The notes: generated by a model not told the origin, from the letters alone. Counted from the stretch's first letter, positions 1-12,179 are shown. The stretch: DNA of 64,000 nt from Gigaspora rosea (GCA_003550325.1 QKWP01000803.1:133463-197462); one strand, 5' to 3'. Program-made: numbers and translations.

Positions 1-24
1 AAAAAAAAAAAAAAAAAAAAAAAA

Positions 25-231
25 AACGTTTTATAAGAAAAATCAAAAATTTCCAAAGTTAGCACATATAAATCTTTTTTTTTACTAAAATAATCTACTG
101 TTTTAACTTAGAAAAAGTTATTAACATAAAATTTTACATGTAATAGTTAAATGTAAATATAGATTATATTAGTAGAAAAAAAATTTTATTGTGCTAATGA
201 TTGAAATTTTTGATTATTCTTATAAAACGTT
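25..231. mobile_element. 207-bp fold-back MITE
   Basis: AACGTTTTATAAGAAAAATC at the left mirrors GATTATTCTTATAAAACGTT at the right; arms continue to AGCACA/TGTGCT. It lies beside the A run at the window start. Confidence 0.65.
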
Positions 232-490
232 ATTTTTTTACTAAGACAATCTATCTTTATGACTTAAAAAAAAGTTGTTCAGAATAAAATTTTACATTAT
301 ATACTTTGATATTGCTTATTTATTTTTACATTTTGTTAGTAGAATTTTTAATTTTTAAAACTTAAAATTTTTTGTCTACAAAATCGTGTGATTTGATTGG
401 TCGGAATCAGGGGGGTGCGACATGTCGCAGGTGCAACAAATTTCTATTCCCTATATAACATATATAATTTTTAATATTAAATAACTTTCT

Positions 491-600
491 ATCTACTGGT
501 TCGTTTTGAACAGTTTTACTACCAAAATGATCGTCTCAATGAGACAATTCCAAAAGCCCAAAATTATTAAATTCAATTACAGGGTCACAAGATTGCTAAG
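491..600. repeat. Single copy of the TCTCA-N-TGAGA palindromic module
   Basis: Contains ATCTACTGGTTCGTTTTGAA, TTTTACTACCAAAATGATCG and GTCTCAATGAGAC in the order found in the long fold-back elements at 11431, 15253 and 24380, but without the second arm. Confidence 0.6.
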
Positions 601-1059
601 GTTTTGTTTTATTTATATATTTGATATAAGCTTATAACTTATATCTTAAAATTTATATCGGGCTAATTTTGTTTGTACTCCAAAAATTATAGAGTTCTAA
701 CGGGTAAACAGTCGGTTATTTGACACCCTGATTAACTAGTAAAATTAAACAATGCCTAATACAACCAGGTACACAGTCAGTCATCTGATACTCTAATTAA
801 TCAACAATATCTGATATACTGGTAATACAGTAATATGAAAAAAAGCGAATAATATACTGATTTAATAATTCTAGTAAAACTAATTTTGTTTTGTTAAACA
901 TATTAATTTTGAAGAATTCAACTTTGATAAAGTACTCTTAATCATACTACTTTTACTAAAATTCAATCTACTTGATTCAATTAGCAAATTTTAAGTGCCT
1001 TTTGCCTTACCTATTCGAATTACTAATTTTAGCAAAATCTACTTGAATAGATTTATTTT

Positions 1060-3570
1060 AATATTGGATTCTGCTAAACAAGAATTCCCAGTACTGCTGA
1101 CTGGAAATTACTAGAACCTCACTACTAGAAGAAAATTTATAATGCTACCAAAACTTTTACTATTTACAAATTTTCTTTGGAAGATTAAATTCTTAGAAAA
1201 TTTAACAATATTGATGATCCTTTTAGGTAAAGCAAAAAAAAATATACAGAATTCAATTAAAATGCATCTCAATGAGCTGGATTTTGCTAAAAGTAGCATT
1301 TCTGATAAATGATATAGAATTATATATAGGTGCTTAATAGATTAAGTATAACAAGTATGCTTGAACAGATTTGAATTAACTAAAGATTTTTCCTGAAGTA
1401 TGAAAATTGTAATTGAAATCTGCTGAAAGTAACATCATGGTGAACTAAATTCTTCAGATTCTGCAACTCTAGTAAATTATGTAAATATGACAAGTACTTG
1501 AACAGATTTAAAAGTATAAATATAATAAAATTGAATTCTGCTAGAAGTAATAATTTTATTGCATAAAGTAAAAAAAAAAGGAACATGAATGGTATTTAAA
1601 ACTCTCTTAAGATAAAAATTTCTAAGCAATAGATGTGAGGTTGCTTAAAACTTCTAGATGTTTAATATTTTTAACTCATCAATAAGAGTTTTTTTCTGGA
1701 AACCATAAATAATTTCTATGCAATTAAGTGGTTCCAATCTTTACTAAGCTCAATTTAGATTTTGCAATTAAAAACTATTAAAGGTGACAATTTCGGTAGA
1801 TTAAATTTTGCTGAATATAGATAATGTAAGTATATAATCAAGGGCACTTAAATAGTAATTTAAAACCTGCTGACTACAATTAACATAATTTATTCAGAGC
1901 TATAGAATAATTTTTATACAGTTAAACAAATACAATTCTTACTAAATACAATAATCTTGGATTCTACAAAAGTAGCAATTTTTAAGGGCAAAGCAAAAAA
2001 AAAATGCGTAAGAATAGTAATTAAAATCTGTCAAAGATAACAATTTTAGTGCTCGATAAACCGAAACATGGCTAGGACTTGAATAGTATTTAAAACCTGC
2101 TAGAGGCAATAATTTCTGATATTAGACTATCTAAAATTTTCTAATTGTTTTATTCTAACTGACTATTTATACATAGTTTGCAAAAAGGTATGACCATTGT
2201 AGATTATGATATGTAAAATTATGAAAAATTAGCCAATTCTAGTAGATTTTTCGATTCTTGGAGAATTTTAAAGATTTGAATAAAATATAAATGATATTAA
2301 TTGAAAAGTATAATTAATAGAGAATTAAATCTTCTGTTATTCTTATCACAAAATCACAGGGTTACACTTGATATTTTGGTTCACAATTAACATAATTTGC
2401 CTGGAGTTATAAGATAATTTTTATATGATTAAGCAGTTCCAATCTCTACAAAATATAATAATCTTGGATTTTGTGAAAGTGTCAATTTTTTAGATAAGAA
2501 AAGTGACAATATAGATCCTGTTGGATGTAGTAATCCACGGTAATATAAACACTTGGCCAGAAGCACTTAAATAGCATTTAAACCTGCTAGAGGTAATAGT
2601 TTCTGAATACTATATATTAAAACTACCTAATATTTTCTAATCATTCAACTGCCTAATTATTCAATTTAACAGATTTAATTTAACCTATAATCGAACATAA
2701 TTTATTTGGAGCTATAGAATAATTTTTATGCAGTTAAGCAGTCCAATTCTTATTTAACACATTAATCTTGGATTCTTCAAAAGTGGCAATTTTAAGAACA
2801 GGTAAAAAAAAAAAAGTATAAGAATAGTAATTAAAATCTGCTGAAAGTAACAATATCAATGCCTGATAGTTTGTTAAATGTGGTAATTCATAAATAATAT
2901 AGGTATATAGCTAAAACATCTAGATAGCATTTAAAACCTGATGGAGGTAATAATTTCTGAACATTGTAGATTAAAACTGCCTAAAATTTTCTAATTATTT
3001 AGCTGTTCTAACTATTTAATTTAGCCAATATAAGATAATTTTGGCCTGTAATTAACATAATTTGACTAAAGCTATTTTATAATTTTTATATAGTTAAGTA
3101 GTTCTAATCCCTACCAAAAACAATTTTGCAAAAGTGATAACTTAGGTATAAAAAAAAAAAAAGCATAGTAATGAAAATCTGTTAAACATAATAATGTTTA
3201 TAAGTAAGCTAGATTCTGTGAATATATTGATTTGTAGGTAATCAAGCACATGACCAGGAGGACTAGAATAGCATTTAAAACCTGTGGAGGTAATAGTTTT
3301 TAAAAATTAGAAATGTGTCCATTTAAGATTTTTAATTCGTTTAATTGTCTAACTATTTAATTTAGCAGGTATATAAGATAATTTGGTTTACAATTGATAT
3401 AATTTGTCCAGAACTATAGAATAATTTTTATACAATTAAGTGGTTCCAATCCTTACTGGGTGTAATAATCTTGGATTCTACAAAAATGATGATTCTAAGT
3501 TAAAAAAAAAGTTGGTGACAATTTCAGTAGGCTAAGTTTCGAAATATAGTTATTTATAATAAACATAGAT
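1060..3570. repeat. Diverged tandem array, unit about 340 bp
   Basis: At least five units share the same word order: ATTAACATAATTT, GCTATAGAATAATTTTTATA, GTTCCAATC, CTTGGATTCT(A)CAAAAGT, an A run of 9-12, TAATTAAAATCTGCTGAAAG, TTTAAAACCTGCTAGAGGTA, and CTAAAATTTTCTAATT. Clear unit starts are near 1880, 2387, 2692, 3051 and 3390, with eroded units before 1880. The short frames at 1111-1299 and 1380-1586 are artefacts of the array. Confidence 0.7.
2166..2376. mobile_element. Inverted, eroded copy of the 3576-3789 element
   Basis: Shares, in reverse complement, TTTGCAAAAAGGT, TATGTAAAATTAT, TTCTAGTAGATTT and GGAGAATTTTAAAGATTT with 3655-3792. The second terminus is degraded. Confidence 0.6.
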
Positions 3571-3575
3571 TATGG

Positions 3576-3789
3576 TAGTTTGCAAAAAAGTGAGGCCCTA
3601 AGATTTTGTGTAGAAAAATTTTTGAGATTTAAATTTTCTACTTATCATAATTTCAATCAATAACGTTTATATTTTATTAGAAATCTTTAAAATTCTCCAA
3701 AAAACAAGAAATCTACTAGAATCAGCAGATTTTTATAATTTTACATAGCGTCATGATCTGCAGAGGTCACACCTTTTTGCAAACTGCTA
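3576..3789. mobile_element. 214-bp inverted-repeat element (TAGTTTGCAAAAA ends)
   Basis: TAGTTTGCAAAAAAGTGAGG at left mirrors TCACACCTTTTTGCAAACTG near the right end. A second, inverted and eroded copy runs from about 2166 to 2376. Its start ATAGTTTGCAAAAAGGTATG matches the reverse complement of the right arm here. Confidence 0.65.
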
Positions 3790-4371
3790 TAAATAGTATT
3801 TAAAATCTCTAAATATGTAATTTTTGATGAATATATTAATATTGGTAATTTTATAAAGCAGGAAAAAATAACACTAGAGTCGTAATCAAATTTAATGAGC
3901 CAAATCATTTCAAATATAATATATAAATATATATATATATATATTCAAATATTAAATATAAATTAAGTTTAATAATTTAAAAATTGAATAAGTTATATTT
4001 TATTAGTTGTATGTGTACAGCATATATATTGATATATAAAGTTAATTTACAAAAAAAAACTGTTAATTTGTAAAATTATTCTGTTTTAGTCATATAAGTT
4101 AGCAATAGGGTCTGACATGCTTTTTTAAAATTTTTTGTCAAATACTTCTATATAGTATGAGCATTAAATAATAATAATGCTAAAAATTTTTGTTTTTGTG
4201 TAGTATAAATAAATTTTTAAAAAAGGCATGCCCAGAAGCATACCTTGGAAGATCGCGCCCCTAATTTTACTTATTTATATTATCAATATATTGTTGTAAC
4301 ACTTTTTGTCAAAAATTGCAAATATGTTTAATTACTGATCCAGATAAGATCGGCACTATTTTTATATTAGA

Positions 4372-4815
4372 ATTTGGGCAAAATTACTATGATTTTCATT
4401 ATATGGTGGAATCTGATATCCTTCAAATGAAAAATAATTTTTTTATTAAGTTAACAGCTCATGTTGATTAATTGAAAGTTGTAGAGCTCACTGAGACACA
4501 TTTAATGGTGATTAGGTCATTCAAATCGACCCAGTATACGCTGAGATATCACTAAAAAACGATTGGCTGACTATATAAAATTCTATGTAAACAAACTAGA
4601 AATTTTATATAGTCGGCCAATCATTTTGTAGCGATATCTCAGCGTACACTGGGCCAATTTGAATGATCTAACCACCATTAGATGCGTCTCAGTGAGCTCT
4701 ACTACTTTCAATTAATCAACATGAGCTGTTAACTTAATAAAAAAATTAGTTTTCATTGAAGGATATTAGATTCCACCATATAATGAAAGTTTATATTGTA
4801 CTTATCCCCAAAATT
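4372..4815. mobile_element. 444-bp fold-back element with TCTCA-N-TGAGA module
   Basis: The arms (4372-4575 and about 4600-4815) are near-complementary, from TTCATTATATGGTGGAATCT on the left to its mirror at the right. The centre is GATTGGCTGACTATATAAAA and its mirror. Each arm holds one CTCACTGAGAC/GTCTCAGTGAG module (4487-4497, 4685-4697). The 98-codon frame starting at 4756 reads out of the right arm and is probably not a gene. Confidence 0.75.
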
Positions 4816-5119
4816 TACTATTGTCCCAATATGGTAATAGTGCTAATCTTATCTGGATCATCAATTAACAAATATTCTAAACTTTTATTTGATCATGAAA
4901 AATACTATCATAATCCTATAATATATAAAACAAATTCTTGTACTTTATGGTATACAATACATGATAAGGTTTTTTCTACATTGAATCTTAAATATACAAA
5001 AGCACCTAAAAATTATGCCATTTCTGATAACTTTAGTATTTTTACAACATAGGAAAAATTATCAAATTTAAATACTATTAGGGGAGTAACAAAAATCAGG
5101 TGATTTTTTAGGGGGGGAG

Positions 5120-5449
5120 GGGGGTAAAAAAAGTTGAAATTATATATAAGAACCTGACTATTTATATATTGAGGAAGAGGGAGGGGGGTAGGCCTCTGAT
5201 AAAAAATAATCAGGTGATTAATGACACTGCCCTTATTGTTCTATATCATTCTGAATTGACATGTGTTCTTTCTCGATTTTCATCTTTCTTGATTTTCTTA
5301 TTGTTCTACATCATTTCTGAATTGACATGTGTNGGGGGTAAAAAAAGTTGAAATTATATATAAGAACCTGACTATTTATATATTAAGAAAGAGGGAGGGG
5401 GGTAGGCCTCTGATAAAAAATAATCAGGTGATTAATGACACTGCCCTTA
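5120..5449. repeat. 115-bp direct duplication around a single N
   Basis: The block from GGGGGTAAAAAAAGTTGAAA to AATGACACTGCCCTTA is present at 5120-5235 and 5334-5449 with very few differences. The 98-bp spacer contains its own repeated GAATTGACATGTGT, and the lone N at 5333 abuts the second copy. This could be a real tandem duplication or an assembly join. The reading frames across it are not credible genes. Confidence 0.75.
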
Positions 5450-5967
5450 AAGATTACATTAAATATATAAATTATCATCCAGTTTATTATGTAAATTATA
5501 GACCAAACTTTGAATTAGAGATTATATCAAATCATACTTCTAGTGACACAGCAACAAAAACAAAAAGTTAGTTATTTTATTATAAATATATAATGTTGTA
5601 ATATTGTATATATTTATAAAATTAAATTACATTAAAATTATCATCATTAGGCTATAAATAAATTAAAAAAAATTCAGAAAATAGTCGAATATTAGGACCC
5701 TTGCTTTTTGGTCTTCATCTTAAACAAATTCAAAAAAATCGACCATAATCAAATTATATTAACCTTTATAACATATTAATGAATAAGTATTTTCACTAAA
5801 AATGCTTGTGCAAAAACTGTTGCAAAAAATATTAAAAAAATTTTGATCAAATTGCCAAAGAAAATTATTACCCTAATGATCAAGTTACACTTAAAGAACT
5901 ATTTTATACAGTTGCAAATACACCTTTTGAAATAAACTTCAGATCTCAAAATATAGAAAAAACATGA

Positions 5968-7048
5968 ATTAGCAATAGTACAAATAATTGATAAGTATCA
6001 AATACCCCAGGATAGATATTATGCTTTATCAGCTATACAATCTGATTTCCTTGTGATTATATAGTTTCTAATCAATATACAATTTTAATATCAAAAATGG
6101 CTAAATATATACCAATTAAAATATTCAATCTTAGTCAAGATAATCTTTTATTAAATAAAGAATCTCAATTAGTTAAAAAAGCTGCATGACAAAATATTAA
6201 AAATATACTTTCATATATATATCCTTATTTAGTAGCTACTGGAATTCTTCATCCTTCAAAACCTATTATTAATTTACATATTTTGGGTGATGGCCATAGT
6301 ATTAGAAAAAAATTAATCATGTAATAATAACTCTAGCTATTTTAGATCAAAAAAAAAGAATTATACAGTTAACTCTCTCCAATCTGAACTGCTGGGACTG
6401 CTTTTTTTTACTATGTAAAAATTTGAAAAAGTTCAATTTTTAAAAAGTTATATATGGCTTATTCAAACTTTATAATAAATTTACAAATGTTCTAGAAGAT
6501 TTTGTTCAGTTTAGAAAGAGTTTAATAGTGTTCAGTTTAGAGAAGTTCAAATTAGAGAGAGGCAACTGTATTTACCAAATAATCACTATACTATAGTTAT
6601 CTATTCAGATATTAAGAAATACGAATTATTAAAAAGTGCAATACAGCTACTTGTTGATGAATTAAATGAATTGAAAATCTGAGTTTGTTGACAAAATAGA
6701 ATTAAGTAGTTGATCAATTTATATTTTCTTCTGATTGGAAGTTTTTAGCACTATGTTTAGGTATTAATATGGCAAATTCTATTAATTTTTGTTCCTGGTG
6801 TCTTGGGCAATTTAGAAAAACAATTATGGATAATTAAAAAAAGATAAATATAATTGCATCCAATTATTTAGTATATTCTGGCCACATTCGAGCCTGTTAT
6901 TTCTAATGGTTTCATTAAATCACTGGGTTCCAGATGAACTTCATATTATGTTTAGAATAACTGATCGATTATGGTTGTTGATTATTTCTGAATTAGAACA
7001 GGATAATGAATATTATAATGATATGTGTAAACAATTTGTAATACAATG
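5968..7048 (+). pseudogene. Broken gene of a family seen in AM fungi (PDELHIMFRITD)
   Basis: Pieces in three frames appear in order. 5968-6060 reads LAIVQIIDKYQIPQDRYYAL. 6098-6322 contains KYIPIKIFNLSQDNLL, then after TGA NIKNILSYIYPYLVATGILH and HILGDGHSIRKK. 6578-6677 reads NNHYTIVIYSDIKKYELL. 6728-6835 reads SDWKFLALCLGINMANS and a CSWC pair. 6906-7048 reads NHWVPDELHIMFRITDRLW. I recognise the order from memory as a large uncharacterised Glomeromycotina family, possibly transposon-encoded. Several stops, frameshifts and a MITE insertion at 6366-6568 destroy it. No function is claimed. Confidence 0.6.
6366..6568. mobile_element. 203-bp Tigger-type MITE inside the broken gene
   Basis: Ends are CAGTTAACTCTCTCCAATCT and, mirrored, AGAGAGAGGCAACTG, with TA on each flank (6364-6365, 6569-6570). 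The CAGTT(A/G)ACTCTC pattern is typical of Tigger/pogo ends. It interrupts the surrounding gene between LAILDQKKR and the HYTIVIYSD block. Confidence 0.75.
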
Positions 7049-7398
7049 AAAAAGTGCAATATTAAATTTGAATTTTATAAAACAACCAAATGAAAATACA
7101 CATCACTTCAAGGACAGAATAAACTAAAAGTTCTATGAAATTTTGATTTGTTAGCAATTTTACCAACCAATCGGGCTAAGAAAATTAGAATTTTGTAAAA
7201 CAAATTCAATTAATTATATTGTGCTATTAAAAACCCAGATATTGATTTTGTACAATTTGTTTTAGATATTAAAGAATAGAAAGAAATTTTCTTCAATCTA
7301 ATATTACTGATTCTAATAACCAAGATATTATTGTAGAAGAAGGTTTATACCAACTATCTGATATTATATATTTTTGTATAGGTAATTTTCAATATCGT

Positions 7399-7490
7399 AA
7401 TATTTTTCTAATCACATGCTAGATGTAAAATTTATTGACTGAGAATTGGCCAATCAAATGTTATAGCTAGCATGTGATTAGAAAAATATT
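7399..7490. mobile_element. 92-bp MITE (AATATTTTTCTAATCACATG ends)
   Basis: AATATTTTTCTAATCACATG (left) and CATGTGATTAGAAAAATATT (right) are perfect inverted repeats, followed inward by CTAG on both sides. Confidence 0.75.
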
Positions 7491-8189
7491 TACAATAGTG
7501 TAAACTAATCCTATACTAGTAACAGTATTATTATATAGTTGTCTGGCAATGAAAGTCGGATTTGGTTTCAAATATACAATATGAAAAAAAATTGAACATT
7601 AATATCATAAACAACTATACAATAATATACCATACATTCATGTTTTAGTCTATCATGTTCCAGGATTTGTAAAAATACATAAAGAGTTTGGGCTAAGTTC
7701 ATTTTCCTGCTCTGCTATAGAGAAGAAGAACCACTAGCAATCAATATTTTTTTTGCCAGACACTTAAAGATGGGTAACCCAAATCAAAATATATGCACAA
7801 TTAAAGAAATAATGAATTATGAAAATCGTTGATTTCATTATATTTACATTGATTACTCTTTTAATAAACTGATAAAAATTCGAATAATGTTATTTATTTT
7901 TTGCTTTGAAGGTAATACTATAATATTTAATTCTTTTATTATTAAAAAATTTGTTATTAATGTTTTCTTTCTTTACATATTTTAGATTATATTTTAATCC
8001 TTTTAATCCTTTTTATCAGTTATCAATTTTGAAAAACAATATACATAATCGTATATGTAGATGAAAGAATCTGAGTTATTAAATAACATTCTGCATATAT
8101 AGATGGCAGTGAAATTATAGCGGTAATTTCTACATTTGGCAGTAGAAATTGTTAAACTAATTTCACCAAAAATTTTTAAAATTGAGATG

Positions 8190-8545
8190 CTGAATTAAAT
8201 TTCAATTGTTGAAATTAATTTACATACAAAAATTAAATCAACTGTTGAAATTAAATCAACTGTTGAAATTAAGTGCGCTGACATTTATTACGTAATATCC
8301 ATTTACTATGAGGGCTACCCCCCTCCCCCCACGTAAGATCCAATATAATTGGACAATTTATAATTGACTATATATCTTTGTGTAATGTAAGATATTGTTA
8401 TAATACAGGTCCAACCCCCCACTCTCTAAAATATTACGTAATAAATGTCAGCTCCCTAATCAATGGTTGAAATTAAATTAATGGTTGAAATTAAATTATC
8501 TGTTGAAATTAAATCAACAGTTAAAATTAAAATTAACAGTTTAAG
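8190..8545. repeat. TTGAAATTAAATCAACTG minisatellite
   Basis: Degenerate units of about 18 bp on both sides of the 8277-8453 MITE. The same family, in the opposite orientation (AATTTCAACAGTTGAATT), recurs at 11115-11275. Confidence 0.6.
8277..8453. mobile_element. 177-bp MITE (CTGACATTTATTACGTAATA ends)
   Basis: CTGACATTTATTACGTAATA on the left mirrors TATTACGTAATAAATGTCAG on the right. It splits a stretch of TTGAAATTAAATCAAC repeats (8190-8276 and 8461-8545). Short C-rich tracts lie near each end. Confidence 0.7.
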
Positions 8546-8911
8546 GGTTCTCAGCATTTCTCTCAAAGTGATTAGTTAATTAAAAAGATTATGCACAAGT
8601 ACTACAATTAATTGAAGTAATACTAATAGCAATTTTGTCAAAAGTTTTTGTTGCAAAACACGGTTATTAAATTTTAGTACAACTATTATAGTTTCTAATC
8701 ATCTTTTTTAGTTATTGTGATAATAGAATCGATTGGCTGAATAATTTATTTTTACCAATTAAAAATTCTATACGCCAAGTCTGGAAGTTATAATCCAAAT
8801 ACTCAAAGTTTTATTTTTTTGTTATAGCTAAGATATCTAGAGTTATGGCCAAAATTTTTTTTTTAATCAATACATTATAGTGGTCACTATTTGAGGTTAT
8901 GTCATGCTTTT

Positions 8912-9118
8912 TTTCGGGCTGATCCAGAATAAACAAAATTTGTGCACACGTTTATTTATTTTTGTCAATTCCGAATCAGCCCGACATAGATTCTGAACGC
9001 GTGCGAATTTGTGCACGCGTTTATTTTTGTCAATAATTTTACGGGCTGATCAGAAATAAACAAAATTTGTGCACGTGTTTATTTTTGCCAATTCTGTATT
9101 AGCCTGACATAGATTCTG
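8912..9118. repeat. Tandem repeat with GTGCACGCGTTTATTTTTG
   Basis: Three imperfect copies of GGGCTGATC...ATAAACAAAATTTGTGCAC(G)CGTTTATTTTTG, with GACATAGATTCTG appearing twice. Confidence 0.6.
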
Positions 9119-9185
9119 TACAGGACTGGGAGATCTTTATTATAGGTCCCCGCCACCACAATCCTCGAGATTTCACTATTTCGCA

Positions 9186-9203
9186 ACTCAGGTTTCACCC
9201 TGT
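9186..9203. repeat. Orphan end of the 21700-23291 element
   Basis: ACTCAGGTTTCACCCTGT is identical to the right terminus of the element nested in the 3.4-kb palindrome. Confidence 0.5.
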
Positions 9204-9609
9204 TCTTTTATTAAAAAATGATTCATAATATTAAAAAATGATTCATAATACTAGTACGATCACATGAAATGTGAGAGAGATAGTTCCGTTCAACTTTTTT
9301 GATGCACTATGTTGATTTTTGAAAAATCCTTTTGGGTTGGAATAATGATTTTCATTTATTCACAATTACAATATACCAGTACAATCACATGAAATGTGAG
9401 GAATCGTTTTTTGGGCATGGCCTATGCTGATTTTCGCTAAATCCTTTTTTAGTAGAAGTTATGGTTTTCATTTATTCATTTTTGGAAGAAGTTAACATTT
9501 TTACATATACTGAACGACATAAGTCGATTATGCAATATGATGCAAACACGACGTTATTAATTATAGAATTTCTATCTAAATTTATAGTTTGTCCGTTTAA
9601 ATGTTTTAA

Positions 9610-10060
9610 CAAGATTTTAAGTAAGAGCAGGGAGTTTTAGGGACAGTGGGTATAGGGACTGGAGAGTTTACATGTAATGGGTAAACAAATAATATGTAAA
9701 AGGTACTGTCGTGAAGGAGAAAGTGTGAATTTAGGTTGTACAGGGATATAAGCGGTATAGATGTGCAGAGAATATAGAAGTAAAATTGAGAGGTACAGGT
9801 AAATAAAATAAGGTGATCTGGTAGTGTGTCAGAGAAGTATTTGTTTAATATTATAGGAGAGTTTATTAGGGTATTTTGAGTTTGGGTAAAGAGGTATGTA
9901 TAAGGTATAGGTATTAGTTTAGGGTTAGTTTTAAAAAAGGTTTGAAAAAGCGATTATTTGTAGGTGTTGTGGAAGTTTGGAATTTGGTTTAAGAGGTAGA
10001 GGGTTAAAGGTAGTTACTGGCTGTAATAGTGTTTAATCCTTTTTGGTTTATTTGGTTAAG
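9610..10060. other. G-over-C strand-asymmetric noncoding stretch
   Basis: The plus strand carries many GGG, GGTA and GAGAG words and very few C, unlike both flanks. No coding frame of 60 codons, no tRNA boxes and no inverted repeat were seen. It might be a non-coding transcript or a decayed element. Confidence 0.4.
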
Positions 10061-10628
10061 TCTCACATATTTGTTTATTATGGAGACCCAAACTCCCAAA
10101 TCTTTCATTTACTCACATTAATTAAGGTTTGAATAAGGCTTTCTATTTTATTTGGGACCAAAATTTTAATAAGGTAGCTGCACAATGCTGTTGACAAGCC
10201 TAACAAAATTTCAGTATGATATTTGTTTACTACAAGTGACATATAATACTATATGTAGTTAAAGCTGATTTGGTACTATCGCGATAAAACAAATTATTAA
10301 ATTGCAATGACATTCTTAATTATACCTTGCTCATCAAGATATTAATAGATTATATTAGAAGTTTAAAAAATAAATGTTTTAACAGTTTATTAATACTAAC
10401 TAATAAATTATTTACATTCTAGCCTATATGTGTACAGTATTATATAATATAATTAATCAAATATAAAATTGTAATATATATTGTATTTATTCAATATTTT
10501 ATAATTAGAAGTTAAATTTGTATAGAATTTTTTTTAATTTTAATTATTTAATTGCATCAAAAAGTTTAACTTATTTAGGTGTTATAATGAAACGCAGTAT
10601 AAGAAGTATTTTGTATAAGAATGGAGTT
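10061..10628. other. Noncoding sequence, no features recognised
   Basis: AT-rich spacer before the hAT-like MITE. I see no coding frame or repeat structure. Confidence 0.4.
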
Positions 10629-10636
10629 GTAAATAG

Positions 10637-10767
10637 CAGTGTTGGCAATTGGACTAATTGGACATAATAAAATTTTTATTGGACTTTATGGACATATGCC
10701 CAATTCCAATTAGTCATATGTCCAATTCCAATAAAATTTTATTGATCATTGTCCAATGCCAACACTA
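10637..10767. mobile_element. 131-bp hAT-like MITE with TSD GTAAATAG
   Basis: Starts CAGTGTTGGCAATTGGAC and ends GTCCAATGCCAACACTA. The exact 8-bp TSD GTAAATAG lies at 10629-10636 and 10768-10775. The CAGTG start plus an 8-bp duplication fits hAT. Confidence 0.85.
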
Positions 10768-11114
10768 GTAAATAGCGTTAGTAAATATTATAAAAATATA
10801 TATATATATTTTTGAATACTTAAATCAATCGATATATCAATAGACAAAACCAGTAATATCAGAAATAAATCAAACAAAAAACAGGGCATAACTTAAATTG
10901 AATACTTAAAATAATCCTTTGAAAAAGATAATCATATACAAATAGCTCTATGAAAGCCATATCAAACTGGTTTAATATAAAATGAAATCGGACCACAATA
11001 TCATGTGAAAATATAAAAAATCAAAGAACAGTATTTGTTCACATCATTTCATTCCTTAGATAACATGCACTATATTGCACTCTATTCTTGGAACAGCCAA
11101 ATTAATTTTGTTAT

Positions 11115-11275
11115 TTCAACAGTTGAATTAATTTTAACGGTTAATTTAATTTCAACCATTGAATTAATTTTAACTATTAAATTAATTTCAACTGTTGAAA
11201 ATAATTTTGGTTTCAATAGTTGAATTTAATTTTCAACCATTGAAATTTACAAAATTAAAATTTAATTTCACCAAC
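11115..11275. repeat. TTAATTTCAACAGTTGAA minisatellite
   Basis: Inverted relatives of the 8190-8545 repeat. The 62-codon frame at 11035-11223 is produced by it. Confidence 0.6.
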
Positions 11276-11430
11276 ATCTATATCAGTATAGCACAATAAA
11301 GATAAATTTTTACTTCGAAAATAATTAGATTACTTAAATTTCATTGTAAAATATTAGTTATTAATAATTATAAAGCAATTTATTTTAATACTAGAGCATA
11401 TCTGGTACAAATTCATTTATAATTTAAGGT

Positions 11431-11912
11431 GGCAAATAAATTCAAAAATATAGTACATATGCTCTGATTTTTGGAATTTATAAAAAAAACTTATTTTTTA
11501 AAACTTTAAAGCTAAATAATTTTTGATCTACTGGTCCATTTTAAATGATTTTACTACCAAAATGTTCATCTCTTTGAGATGACTCCAATGTGTCCCAAAT
11601 CATAAAAATCCAATGACAGGATCATGAGAAAATGTGCTATCAAATAACCAACATACCTGAAATTGGTTTGATCTATATTAAACCAATTTCAGATGTGTCA
11701 CCTATTTGATAGCACATTTTCTTATAACACTGTAATTGGATTTTTATGATTTTGGGCTCGTTGGAATCATCTCAAAAAGAAGAACATTTTGGTAGTAAAA
11801 TCATTTAAAATGGGCTAGTAGATCAAAAATTATTTAGCTTTAAAGTTTTTAAAAAATAAGCTTTTTTTATAAATTCCAAAAATTAAAGCATATAAGTAGT
11901 GCATTATTTGCA
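11431..11912. mobile_element. 480-bp fold-back element with TCTCA-N-TGAGA module
   Basis: The arms mirror each other from GGCAAATAAATTC through GCTCTGATTTTTGGAA and ACTACCAAAATGTTC to the centre near 11676. Each arm contains ATTTTACTACCAAAATGTTC followed by TCTCttTGAGAT or its mirror, then CAATGACAGGATC. Confidence 0.75.
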
Positions 11913-12179
11913 TGAAATTTCTGTGTTATCAGAGCAGGGTATTGTAGCACATAGTGTGTAACACTCAACTATTCTCTCTGTCTTTTCAACATGCATTAAA
12001 TTGTATCTAAGTATTTAAACTAAGCAATTATACCTCCATATCGAATTTCATTATATTCGCTTTTATTTTTGATACTAATTGTCTACTTTCTTTTTTGTTC
12101 TTAGAGTAGCAGGGTTTAGATTGTTCAGTTTCAATTGTGAACTTTGTTCACTATACATGTAACTATGGTATATTATATT

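Noticed and set aside
4756..5571. Frames of 60-98 codons as small genes
   Set aside because: One reads out of a fold-back arm, and the others run through the duplicated block and an N.
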